From Aliisedimentitalea scapharcae (GTDB lineage: Bacteria; Pseudomonadota; Alphaproteobacteria; Rhodobacterales; Rhodobacteraceae): DNA of 64,000 nt. Below the pieces are notes generated by a model. It saw only the letters and a list, made by a program, of their open reading frames with translations, was not told where the DNA came from and did no database searches. Both the position numbers and the translations under genes were made by a program. Shown here piece by piece: positions 53,443-60,649 of this stretch. Each line of letters starts with the position of its first letter. Within the stretch, counting starts at the first letter, position 1. The DNA is taken from the NCBI RefSeq assembly GCF_045277565.1, contig NZ_CP123584.1:2356001-2420000 (forward strand), in the 5' to 3' direction.

Positions 53443-53467
53443 GTTCACAAATGTTCTCAAAAAGTTC
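53443..53467 (+). promoter_or_regulatory. Candidate alphaproteobacterial LexA (SOS) box, GTTC-N7-GTTC
   Basis: GTTC at 53453-53456 and 53464-53467 are separated by exactly seven bases, the spacing reported for LexA sites in Rhizobiales and Rhodobacter. A third GTTC at 53443-53446 sits six bases before the first. The site stands 96 bp upstream of the 40-aa gene. One such match per tens of kilobases is expected by chance, so position matters more than the match. Confidence 0.4.
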
Positions 53468-53562
53468 TTTACTTGAGCCCCTGAAAGTGAGAACAAAAGG
53501 TCAACAAACGCTTAACGGCATCCCGCGCCACCTGGCACGGATCGCCCCAAGGAGGTTTCGTC

Positions 53563-53685
53563 ATGCTGACCCAGATCAAGACTGTTATCACCCGTTCCCA
53601 GGCAACATTGCTTCAGGATGCGATTGGTGCGGCTTCGCTCTGTGTCATGTTGTGGGGGGCCTTGCATCTACCCGGCTTGAACTGA
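53563..53685 (+). CDS. Small membrane peptide (40 aa) with strong ribosome binding site
   Basis: A 41-codon frame (ATG 53563 to TGA 53685) is preceded by AAGGAGG (53549-53555), a full Shine-Dalgarno at ideal spacing and one of the strongest in the window. The product has a polar head (MLTQIKTVITRSQATLLQD) and a hydrophobic helix (AIGAASLCVMLWGALHLPGL) ending two residues before the stop. I do not know its function. Similar QD-x-GA...HLPG peptides seem familiar from roseobacter genomes (from memory). A GTTC-N7-GTTC motif lies upstream and a strong terminator is at 53847-53886, so it looks like an independent short transcript. Confidence 0.75.
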   Translation: MLTQIKTVITRSQATLLQDAIGAASLCVMLWGALHLPGLN

Positions 53686-53846
53686 GCTTTTGATTTACCT
53701 GTTTCTGCCTGCGCTCTCGTGCCAACACATCCGCATCCTGTCCCAATGATGATTGAGGGGTGACCTGCCAAACCGATCCCTTCCCGGACCCGCCTCATGG
53801 TCCAACCGGATGTGTTTTGGATCCCACATGAGAACCGCAATGCCTG

Positions 53847-53886
53847 CCGCCGCCATTCCTGCCCGGAATGTGCGGCGGTTTTTTTT
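53847..53886 (+). terminator. Intrinsic terminator downstream of the 40-aa gene
   Basis: CCGCCGC (53847-53853) pairs with GCGGCGG (53872-53878), extended inside by ATTCC/GGAAT, followed by eight Ts (53879-53886). It lies 161 bp after the 40-aa gene, so the transcript would have a long 3' part. Nothing else convincing is seen in 53686-53846. Confidence 0.8.
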
Positions 53887-54011
53887 GTGGGGTATACAAG
53901 AAAGTCGAACGTGACAAATACCTGCGTGGCGAGACGGCACGTCGATTGGCTGGGCAGATGACTCGGAGGTTCCAAACCGGGGAGACACCGATGTCATCTA
54001 TATGCAACAAA

Positions 54012-54088
54012 CCGCGCGCGGGGCAGCGCCCTGCGCGCGGCCACGCCCAACGGCCGGCGCTCCATCTTTGATGGAGGTCCGGTGGGCG
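54012..54088. repeat. Two adjacent GC-rich palindromic elements
   Basis: First: CCGCGCGC (54012-54019) with GCGCGCGG (54033-54040), inner stem GGGC-AGC-GCCC; it shares GGGGCAGCGCCC with 27774-27792. Second: nested stem CGCCCA (54044-54049)/TGGGCG (54083-54088), CCGG (54054-54057)/CCGG (54079-54082), CTCCATC (54060-54066)/GATGGAG (54070-54076). They lie downstream of the IscU-like gene on its strand. They look like REP-type intergenic elements; no gene is supported in 53887-54147. Confidence 0.65.
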
Positions 54089-54147
54089 GGAGCGCACCAA
54101 ATGGCTCTCCTGCGTCCGGCCTTTTCAGAAACCCGGATTTGCCTGGG

Positions 54148-54600
54148 TCAGGCGCAGTTTTCTTGCTGTGCCTGCGCAAAGGCTTCGGCTGTCGCGTCCA
54201 GCGCCAAAAGGATGGATGCGTGCCGGTTTTTGAATTCACGGGCCGGAATCAACACCTCAAGCCCGTCAAAAGGTGCATCGGGGATCGGACCATCCGAGCG
54301 CAGCATGGCCTTGAGCTGGGAGCGGGCCGTTTCAATTTCGGCTTGGGTTCGACCAATCACCGCAGATCCGACCACGGCAGCAGCGGCCTGACCCAAGGCA
54401 CAGGCCTTGACGTCCTGACCAAAGGCGACGACCTGACCGTCTTCGACCTTCAGATCAACTGTGACCGTTGATCCACACAGTGGAGACCGTTTTTTGACCG
54501 ACGCATCGGGGTCGCTCAGACGGTCGAGATGGGGGATATCCGCCGCAAGTTCGAGAATTCGGGCGGAATATAGTTTGATCAGATCGCTTTCGCCGGACAT
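54148..54600 (-). CDS. NifU/IscU N-terminal-domain iron-sulfur scaffold-like protein
   Basis: The 150-aa protein matches the IscU/NifU-N/SufU scaffold fold. Three conserved cysteine regions or their equivalents are visible: SPLCGSTVTVDLKVEDGQV with the first Cys, VKACALGQAAAAVVG with the second, and NRHASILLALDATAEAFAQA where the third cysteine of IscU is replaced by Arg-His. It may therefore not be a canonical scaffold. Alphaproteobacterial versions of this kind occur alone outside isc/suf operons. It is divergent from hisI (71 bp). A role in cluster trafficking is inferred, not shown. Confidence 0.8.
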   Translation of the reverse strand: MSGESDLIKLYSARILELAADIPHLDRLSDPDASVKKRSPLCGSTVTVDLKVEDGQVVAFGQDVKACALGQAAAAVVGSAVIGRTQAEIETARSQLKAMLRSDGPIPDAPFDGLEVLIPAREFKNRHASILLALDATAEAFAQAQQENCA

Positions 54601-54671
54601 TGAGGCTTTCCCTGACTACTGGTCCCTCATAAATAGGGTCTCGGTTCCCCGATGCAAAAGGTTTTTATGCG

Positions 54672-55031
54672 ATGCGTTTCGATCCCGCCACTCTTGTTTA
54701 TAATGACGCAGGTTTGATCCCCTGTATTGCCCAGGCCGAAGGCACCGGTGAGGTGTTGATGATGGCCTGGATGAATCAGGACGCAGTGACCAGAACCCTG
54801 GAAACCGGCCAAGTGACCTATTGGTCCCGATCGCGTCAAGCCTTTTGGATCAAGGGGGAAACATCGGGCCACACACAAACGCTGATCGATCTGCGGGTCG
54901 ATTGTGATCGTGATTGTTTGCTGGCCATCGTACGCCAAAACGGACCTGCCTGTCACACCAATCGCCGCAGCTGTTTTTATACTTCTGTACGTGACGGTGA
55001 GGACGTGGAGTTGATGCAGCCGATGCTTTGA
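54672..55031 (+). CDS. hisI: Phosphoribosyl-AMP cyclohydrolase
   Basis: The 119-aa HisI opens the purine ring of PR-AMP in histidine synthesis. Hallmarks are VLMMAWMNQDAVTRTLETGQ, VTYWSRSRQAFWIKGETSGH with the zinc-region residues, DLRVDCDRDCLLAIV and GPACHTNRRSCFYTSV, which hold the zinc and magnesium ligands. It is a stand-alone HisI without the HisE domain. A double hairpin element at 55045-55084 follows, shared with the convergent gluQ gene. Confidence 0.96.
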   Translation: MRFDPATLVYNDAGLIPCIAQAEGTGEVLMMAWMNQDAVTRTLETGQVTYWSRSRQAFWIKGETSGHTQTLIDLRVDCDRDCLLAIVRQNGPACHTNRRSCFYTSVRDGEDVELMQPML

Positions 55032-55044
55032 TCCGGTCGTCGAA

Positions 55045-55084
55045 TTGGCTCGTGCCGAGCCAAGCCTGCGGCGCAGGTATTTTT
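55045..55084. terminator. Double hairpin repeat between hisI and gluQ
   Basis: TTGGCTCG (55045-55052)/CGAGCCAA (55056-55063) is a perfect 8-bp hairpin. CCTGC (55065-55069)/GCAGG (55073-55077) follows and runs into TATTTTT. The tail GGTATTTTTGACCAGAAAGA is a familiar roseobacter intergenic motif (from memory). It can terminate hisI transcripts. Confidence 0.6.
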
Positions 55085-55107
55085 GACCAGAAAGAAGCAG
55101 GGGCAGG

Positions 55108-56001
55108 TCAGAGACCGACGATCTTGCGTATATCGGCAGGGGAGAGGCCGTCCTGCCGGTATTTTGCAATGGCCCGGGCGTCGTCTCGTTTGGCCAGCCG
55201 TTTGCCGGCGTCATCTCGGATCAGATCGTGGTGGTGATACACCGGAGTTGGCAGCCCTAGCAGCAACTGAAGAAGGACATGAATGGGTGTGGCATCAAAC
55301 AGATCGGCCCCCCGTACCACATGGGTTATGTTTTGGTCTGCGTCGTCCACAACCACCGAGAGGTGATAGGATGTGCCCATGTCCCTGCGCGACAGCACCA
55401 CATCGCCGATGGTCTGTACCATCTGATCTGTGGTGCGCGTGATATGTCCGGTTTCCTGGCACAGGCCGTGACCGTCTTCGACAAAGTGGCAGGCCACGCC
55501 CCCGGAAAGCGAGGCCGCGGCCTGTTTCGTGGCTGCCGCCATGTTCAACCTGAGAGGAATGCCACGCGGTCGTTCTGAACGTTTGGACATGTCCAGATCA
55601 GACAATGGTCGACAGGTGCCAGGGTAGACAATGCCGTCCGGCCCCAACAGGGGTGCGCCTTCCTGTGGTGCGGATGCGGCGGCGGCAATGTCTTTCCTGT
55701 TGCATGTACAGGGATACAGCAGGCCCAGGTTCCACAGGTGATCCAAGGCTGTGTCATAAGCCGATTGACGGTCTGATTGGCGCATCACCGGCTCAGGCCA
55801 CGACAGGCCCAACCAGCGCAGATCGTCATAGATCTGTTCTTCCCAATGTGTACGGGCCCGGGATTGGTCGATGTCCTCGATTCGCAACAGGAATTGGCCA
55901 CCGGCCCGTTCGGCCATATCCCAAGCCAGCAAGGCGGAAAACGCGTGCCCCAAATGGAGGGGCCCGGTTGGAGAGGGCGCAAATCGGGTGGTGAGAGTCA
56001 C
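55108..56001 (-). CDS. gluQ: Glutamyl-Q tRNA(Asp) synthetase
   Basis: The 297-aa protein is a truncated class I glutamyl-tRNA synthetase: RFAPSPTGPLHLGHAFSAL (HIGH region) at residues 6-24, zinc-site cysteines around YPCTCNRKDI and the later CR, HVVRGADLFDATPIHVLLQ, and the KMSKS-like KRLAKRDDA near the end. It lacks the anticodon-binding domain. GluQ attaches Glu to queuosine in tRNA-Asp. The start is GTG at 56001, overlapping the methyltransferase stop by 4 bp (GTGA). Confidence 0.93.
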   Translation of the reverse strand: MTLTTRFAPSPTGPLHLGHAFSALLAWDMAERAGGQFLLRIEDIDQSRARTHWEEQIYDDLRWLGLSWPEPVMRQSDRQSAYDTALDHLWNLGLLYPCTCNRKDIAAAASAPQEGAPLLGPDGIVYPGTCRPLSDLDMSKRSERPRGIPLRLNMAAATKQAAASLSGGVACHFVEDGHGLCQETGHITRTTDQMVQTIGDVVLSRRDMGTSYHLSVVVDDADQNITHVVRGADLFDATPIHVLLQLLLGLPTPVYHHHDLIRDDAGKRLAKRDDARAIAKYRQDGLSPADIRKIVGL

Positions 56002-56612
56002 GCTTTTTTAATCACATACACGTCAGATTTCAGATCAATGCCAGGCAGGTGCGGGCCGTATTCCCTGAACAGCAGATGGGCCGCGGCGCAATCGACCCAT
56101 TCGCTGATCTTGCTGGTATAGGCAGGGTCGGCCAAGGCGTGATCGTTCAAGGAGAATGCAAACAGGCCCTGGCGGGGCAAGGCATGCAAGATCAGGTCAA
56201 AAACGTCTGGCGGAGCACCGCCAACCCCCAGCAGGCCGGCACCAGCGACGGCCCGATAGCGATCTTGAGCAATGGGTCGGGGATCGTCCAGGCTGATCTG
56301 TTCAAGCCTGCGATAAATCCCCTTGGCACGGGCGCTGTCGATCATGTCTGCTGAAAGATCCATACCATCGACCGTGTGAAACCCGACACGTTTCAATTCC
56401 TGCCCGCATAGACCGGTGCCGCATCCATAATCCAGAACCTCAGTGTCCGGTTCGGGCAGAAACTGCCATAGGGCATCAGCCACACGGCCGGGCGTCGCAT
56501 AGCCGTTTTCTGCGATTTCCCGATCATAGGACTCTGCCCATTTGTCGTAATGGCTACGGGTTTCCTCGGGGGTGTCGAGATCGTAGGTCTTGTCCAGAAA
56601 TGAGTTGCTCAT
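55998..56612 (-). CDS. Class I SAM-dependent methyltransferase
   Basis: The 204-aa protein has the SAM-binding motif I EVLDYGCGTGLCGQELKRVG (about residues 56-75), motif II VDGMDLSADMIDSARAKG, and a Rossmann-type order. It is of the small-molecule/UbiE-like type; the methyl acceptor is unknown. DTPEETRSHYDKWAESYDRE near the N-terminus is common in methyltransferases described as TPR-domain-like (from memory). It is co-translated with gluQ through a GTGA overlap, which gives no clear functional hint. Confidence 0.88.
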   Translation of the reverse strand: MSNSFLDKTYDLDTPEETRSHYDKWAESYDREIAENGYATPGRVADALWQFLPEPDTEVLDYGCGTGLCGQELKRVGFHTVDGMDLSADMIDSARAKGIYRRLEQISLDDPRPIAQDRYRAVAGAGLLGVGGAPPDVFDLILHALPRQGLFAFSLNDHALADPAYTSKISEWVDCAAAHLLFREYGPHLPGIDLKSDVYVIKKA

Positions 56613-56672
56613 GCAATCAGGATAGGCGCAGCATTGGCCGTTCGTCCAGTTGCAAGTGACAGCCAGGACCCG

Positions 56673-58019
56673 TTATGGGCCGATTTCGCCAAGCCAATCG
56701 GTCCACACGGATTTTGCACGGTCGGTATAGGCCTTGTAGCGGTCCTTGCGTCCTCGGCGGCCACCCTTGAGCCCATCAACCGGGCGGAACAGGCCAAAGT
56801 TGACGTTCATGGGTTGAAAGGTCTTGGCCTCGGCACCGCCCGTGATGTGATGGACCAAGGCACCCATGGCGCTGTCCTGTGGCACGACGGGACAGTCGCG
56901 GCCCAGGATTTCACAGGCGGCCATACGACCCGCAAGCAACCCCATGGCGGCGCTTTCGACATAGCCTTCGACTCCGGTGATCTGTCCGGCGAACCGAATG
57001 TGCGGCTTGGACTTTAACCGCATCTGAGCGTCCAGCAAAGTGGGCGAATTCAAAAAGGTATTCCGGTGGATGCCACCCAATCGGGCAAAGCTGGCATTCT
57101 CCAAACCGGGGATCATCCGCAGCACGTCGGTCTGGGCGCCGTATTTCATTTTTGTCTGGAACCCGACGATATTAAACAACGTACCCAGCGCATTGTCTCG
57201 ACGTAGCTGCACCACCGCATAGGGTTTGGTGTCGGGGTGGTGCGCATTGGTCAGGCCCACGGGTTTCATCGGGCCAAATCGCAATGTTTCGCGACCGCGT
57301 TCGGCCATGACTTCGATCGGCAGGCAGCCGTCAAAGTAGCCGGCGGTTTCACCATCGTGGAATTCGGTTTTATCTGCGGCCAACAGCGCGTCGATAAAGG
57401 CTTCGTACTGCGCCTTGTCCATCGGGCAGTTGAGGTAGGCGGTGCGCTCTTCTTCAGTTTCACCCTTGTCATAACGCGACTGCATCCAGGCCTGGGACAT
57501 GTCGATGCTTTCGGCATAGATGATCGGGGCGATGGCGTCGAAAAAGGCCAACGCTTCGGCACCGGTTTCGGCCTGGATCGCCTGGCCCAAGGTGCCAGAA
57601 GTCAGCGGCCCGGTGGCAAAGATCCAGTTTCCCTCCGTAGGCAGCGTGGTGATTTCTTCGTAGCTGACCGACACATTGGGGTGGGCTGTTAATTTGGCGG
57701 TAACGGTTTCGGCAAAGGGGTCGCGGTCGACGGCCAGGGCACCACCGGCGGGCAGACGATGCGCATCAGCCGTGGCCATGATCAACCCATTGGCCGCCCG
57801 CATTTCCCAATGCAGCAGGCCGACAGCATTCTGTTCGCTATCATCGGAACGGAACGAATTGGAACAAACCATCTCGCCCAGATGGCCGGTTTTATGGGCA
57901 AAGGTTTCGACCTTGGGGCGCATTTCATGGATTACCACCTGAACGCCCATTTCAGCAGCCTGCCAGGCCGCTTCGGATCCGGCCATGCCGCCGCCAACGA
58001 TATGCAATATCTGTGTCAT
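56673..58019 (-). CDS. trmFO: Folate-dependent tRNA(m5U54) methyltransferase TrmFO
   Basis: The 448-aa flavoprotein methylates U54 of tRNA with methylenetetrahydrofolate. It has the FAD motif HIVGGGMAGSEAAWQAAEMG at residues 6-25, EMRP, ETFAHKTGHLGEMVCSNSFRSDD with the active-site cysteine, and late RIGGIHRNTF-like (LGGIHRNTFLNSP) and NVNFGLFRPVDG. The start at 58019 matches the family; longer upstream readings enter a structured noncoding region. It lies downstream of that 82-nt element on the minus strand. Confidence 0.96.
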   Translation of the reverse strand: MTQILHIVGGGMAGSEAAWQAAEMGVQVVIHEMRPKVETFAHKTGHLGEMVCSNSFRSDDSEQNAVGLLHWEMRAANGLIMATADAHRLPAGGALAVDRDPFAETVTAKLTAHPNVSVSYEEITTLPTEGNWIFATGPLTSGTLGQAIQAETGAEALAFFDAIAPIIYAESIDMSQAWMQSRYDKGETEEERTAYLNCPMDKAQYEAFIDALLAADKTEFHDGETAGYFDGCLPIEVMAERGRETLRFGPMKPVGLTNAHHPDTKPYAVVQLRRDNALGTLFNIVGFQTKMKYGAQTDVLRMIPGLENASFARLGGIHRNTFLNSPTLLDAQMRLKSKPHIRFAGQITGVEGYVESAAMGLLAGRMAACEILGRDCPVVPQDSAMGALVHHITGGAEAKTFQPMNVNFGLFRPVDGLKGGRRGRKDRYKAYTDRAKSVWTDWLGEIGP

Positions 58020-58137
58020 GAAGGGCGACATAGGGCAGGGCGCGGGATTGCGCAACTGCTGAGCGGTCATGAAAGAGTGCGGAATTGAACCGGACCCGTG
58101 GTGCAGGCCATTTTGTATGTGAAGGAAGATGAAGAGT

Positions 58138-58219
58138 ATTTGGGGTCGCCGGGCGGGAATGTCGAACCGGGGAGAGAGACCCGGTTTGGAGGGACCTTCC
58201 GCCACTCGGCGACCCAAAT
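58138..58219. other. 82-nt nearly self-complementary structured element with tRNA-like ends
   Basis: ATTTGG-G-GTCGCCG (58138-58151) pairs with CGGCGACCCAAAT (58207-58219), 13 bp with one bulge. GGCGG(G)AA (58152-58159) pairs with TTCCGCC (58197-58203), and AACCGGG (58165-58171) with CCCGGTT (58180-58186). On the minus strand the ends read like a 7-bp acceptor stem followed by C-CCA, with CGAGTGGCGGAAGG and GGTTCGA inside, but no proper cloverleaf forms. It lies in the 434-bp gap 58020-58453, which holds no credible gene. Confidence 0.55.
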
Positions 58220-58405
58220 GACTGCGGGTCATTTCGGACCCTGTCCAACCTTTGCCATAGTGTTGCCGTTTTTAAAAGACGGAAATTGGAAACAATTCTG
58301 CTGAATTGGCGAAACGATCCATCCCGGGTCGCCAATGTCCAGATTTCGCCCAATTTGAGAGAAATGATATCTCCCCGTAATTATTTGATTTATTTATAAT
58401 AATGA

Positions 58406-58442
58406 GAAAAACTGGACGGCGGCCCCGTGTCAACAGGGCCGC
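58406..58442 (-). terminator. Terminator after the enoyl-CoA hydratase gene
   Basis: GCGGCCC (58419-58425) and GGGCCGC (58436-58442) form a 7-bp stem with a 10-nt loop. On the minus strand a CAGTTTTT stretch follows within a few bases. It is just past the hydratase stop (58454). Confidence 0.65.
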
Positions 58443-58453
58443 TAAAATGTGAA

Positions 58454-59242
58454 TCAGCCTTGGTCCCAGTCTGGTTTGCGTTTGTCGACAAACGCGGCCA
58501 TGCCTTCGATCGTATCCCGGTACAGCAGATTTTCGACAATCACGTCACTGGTATAGGCATAGGCCTGATCCATCGGCATCTGCAATTGTTCATAGAAAGC
58601 TTGTTTCCCGATCTTGACCGCTGCGCCCAGTTTTGAAGCGATGGTTTCTGCCAGGTGACGGGTTTCATCGACCAGTTGATCGGCCGGAACGGCGCGATTG
58701 AGCAGCCCCAATTCAACGGCGCGGTCCGCCTCGACAAAATGACCGGTGGTGAGCAGTTCAAACGCCGGTTTGCGTGGGATGTTCCGACTAAGCGCGACCA
58801 TCGGGGTCGAACAGAACAGACCAATATTGACACCGTTGACCCCGAATCGCGTGCCCTCGGCGGCGATGGCCAGATCGCAGGAGGCAACCAGCTGGCATCC
58901 GGCGGCAGTGGCAATACCGTGAACCTGGGCAATCACGGGCTGGGGCAGGGATTGCAGCCCCATCATGACGCTGGTGCAGCGGGCGAACAGGCTTTGAAAA
59001 TAGGCGCGGCCGCCGTCTTCGTTTTGGCGCCCCGCTGTCATCTGTTTGATGTCATGGCCTGCGCAGAACGCCTTGCCCGCACCCGACAGGATGACCGCGC
59101 GAATGGTGGGATCATCGCGTAGCGCGTCGATCTGGTCCTGCAACGCAGCCAGCATTTCGTCTGACAGCGCATTCATGCGCTCGGGTGCGTTCATCTTCAG
59201 ATGGGCGATTGCCCCTGTGTCGTGACGTTCCAGAATTGTCAT
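58454..59242 (-). CDS. Enoyl-CoA hydratase/isomerase family protein
   Basis: The 262-aa crotonase-fold protein has MNAPERMNALSDEMLAAL, the oxyanion-hole motif ILSGAGKAFCAGHDIKQMTA (about residues 51-70), and VHGIATAAGCQLVASCDLAIA (about 108-128). The usual catalytic Glu positions do not stand out. The region after VHG reads ATAAGCQL where hydratases have GxxxGGGxE, so it may be an isomerase, hydrolase or a hydratase-like protein. GGGAGAAGGG precedes the ATG. It is divergent from the thioesterase gene (58 bp); a shared CoA-ester role is inferred. Confidence 0.85.
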   Translation of the reverse strand: MTILERHDTGAIAHLKMNAPERMNALSDEMLAALQDQIDALRDDPTIRAVILSGAGKAFCAGHDIKQMTAGRQNEDGGRAYFQSLFARCTSVMMGLQSLPQPVIAQVHGIATAAGCQLVASCDLAIAAEGTRFGVNGVNIGLFCSTPMVALSRNIPRKPAFELLTTGHFVEADRAVELGLLNRAVPADQLVDETRHLAETIASKLGAAVKIGKQAFYEQLQMPMDQAYAYTSDVIVENLLYRDTIEGMAAFVDKRKPDWDQG

Positions 59243-59300
59243 CTTGCCCTTCTCCCTTGGCTTGGGGCAACTCTAGGGGGAGAATACAGAAAGGAAAAGC

Positions 59301-59723
59301 ATGGCTCTGGCCCTGAACCGTGACGAATTGACCAAATATCTGGCCGAGGTATTTCCACAGGTCAAAGAAGATTTTGCCATTGATGTGCTGAGCGACGAGG
59401 GCGTGACCATGCGCCTGTTGACGGCCGAACGACACTTGCGCCCCGGGAGAACTGTTTCCGGCCCGTCGATGTTCGCGTTGGCAGATGTTTCCGTCTATGC
59501 GCTGGTGCTGTCGCGGCTGGGGAAAAAGGCCTTGGCCGTGACCACAAATTGTTCGCTGGATTTCATGCGCAAACCCGAGGCCGGGGCCGATGTCGTGGCG
59601 CAGGCCCGATTGCTGAAATTGGGCCGCACCCTGGCGGTGGGCGACGTGCACATGTTCTCCCAAGGTTCGGATAAAATGGTGGCCCGGTCTACCATGACCT
59701 ATTCCATTCCGCCTGAACGTTGA
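59301..59723 (+). CDS. PaaI-type hotdog-fold thioesterase
   Basis: The 140-aa protein is a single hotdog domain: RHLRPGRTVSGPSMFALADVSVYALVLSRLG (read at about 48-78) carries the conserved Gly/Asp region of PaaI/YbgC-like thioesterases, and LAVTTNCSLDFMRKPEAG follows. It would hydrolyse an acyl-CoA. GAAAGGAAAAGC precedes the ATG. It is divergent from the enoyl-CoA hydratase-like gene and convergent with speE. Confidence 0.88.
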   Translation: MALALNRDELTKYLAEVFPQVKEDFAIDVLSDEGVTMRLLTAERHLRPGRTVSGPSMFALADVSVYALVLSRLGKKALAVTTNCSLDFMRKPEAGADVVAQARLLKLGRTLAVGDVHMFSQGSDKMVARSTMTYSIPPER

Positions 59724-59737
59724 ATCCTGACAGAACA

Positions 59738-59774
59738 GAAAAAGCCCCGAAACCAACGGTTTGCGGGGCTTTTG
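59738..59774. terminator. Bidirectional terminator between thioesterase and speE
   Basis: AAAAGCCCCG-AAACC (59740-59754) pairs with GGTTTGCGGGGCTTTT (59758-59773) over about 15 bp with one bulge and a 3-nt loop. A-runs and T-runs flank it on either side, so it can serve both convergent genes. Confidence 0.88.
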
Positions 59775-59797
59775 TTATTTATGGTTGCCGGGTTTGA

Positions 59798-60649
59798 TCA
59801 GGGGATCAGCTTTTTGACATACCCGGGCAGGGCAAAGGCAGCCTTGTGGATTTCCGGGTTGTAATAGTCGCACTCGAAACCGGCGGCGGCAAAACGCGCC
59901 TGAACGGTGGCCAGATCCACGTCGCGCCCTTTGGCCGAATGGCTGCCCCAGCCAAACGCCATCGGACCACCCGCATAGGTGGGGATCGACGCGATATAAC
60001 AGGACGCATCAGAAAACAGCGCCTGAAAGGCCCGCATGGTGTTGGTCAGCTCGTCGCCCTGCATGAACGGCACGCCGTTCTGGGTGACGATGATGCCCTC
60101 TTCTGTCAGGGCGCGGGCCGCGTGGCCATAGAAGGTGTCTGTGAACAGCACTTCGCCCGGGCCAATGGGGTCGGTTGAATCGACGATGATCACGTCGAAC
60201 TTGTCCTGCGTGTCACGCATGAACGCAGCGCCGTCGTTGATCACCAGTGTCAAACGCGGATCGTCAAAGGCACCTTGGCTGAGCATCGGCAGATACTCTT
60301 TCGAGAAATCCACCACGCCAGCGTCGATTTCGACCATGGTGACGTGTTCGACCGACTGGTGACGCAGCGCCTCGCGGGCCATGCCGCCGTCGCCGCCACC
60401 AATGATCAAAACACGTTTTGCATTGCCATGCGCCAGAATTGGCACATGGGTCAGCATCTCGTGATAGATGAAGTTGTCGCCTTCGGTGGTTTGCACCACA
60501 TCGTCCAGCGTCAGGATGCGGCCGAATTGGCCGTTCTGGAACACCTTCAGGCGTTGGTGTTCGGTCTTGCTGTCATACAGCATCTCGTCCACACGCAGGG
60601 ACTGCGCATAGTGGGCGTGCAGCTTTTCGGTGATCCAGGTTTCGCTCAT
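59798..60649 (-). CDS. speE: Spermidine synthase
   Basis: The 283-aa aminopropyltransferase has YDSKTEHQRLKVFQNGQFGR near the N-terminus, HEMLTHVPIL, the nucleotide-binding VLIIGGGDGGMAREALRH (about residues 80-97), VEIDAGVVDFSKEYL, and the catalytic DVIIVDSTDPIGPGEVLF (about 154-171). It makes spermidine from putrescine and decarboxylated S-adenosylmethionine supplied by SpeD. It overlaps speD by 4 bp. Confidence 0.96.
   Translation of the reverse strand: MSETWITEKLHAHYAQSLRVDEMLYDSKTEHQRLKVFQNGQFGRILTLDDVVQTTEGDNFIYHEMLTHVPILAHGNAKRVLIIGGGDGGMAREALRHQSVEHVTMVEIDAGVVDFSKEYLPMLSQGAFDDPRLTLVINDGAAFMRDTQDKFDVIIVDSTDPIGPGEVLFTDTFYGHAARALTEEGIIVTQNGVPFMQGDELTNTMRAFQALFSDASCYIASIPTYAGGPMAFGWGSHSAKGRDVDLATVQARFAAAGFECDYYNPEIHKAAFALPGYVKKLIP

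Noticed and set aside
53991..54071. 26-codon frame with GGGGAGA ahead of the ATG
   Set aside because: It runs through the GC-rich palindromic elements, its product is basic and low-complexity, and there is no sign of selection.
58130..58225. A functional tRNA on the minus strand
   Set aside because: Acceptor-like 7-bp stem and CCA are present, but the interior makes one long hairpin with no anticodon arm or T-arm of normal size; kept only as a structured element.
58098..58304. 68-codon plus-strand frame across the 82-nt structured element
   Set aside because: No ribosome binding site, and the base sequence is explained by RNA or palindrome structure.
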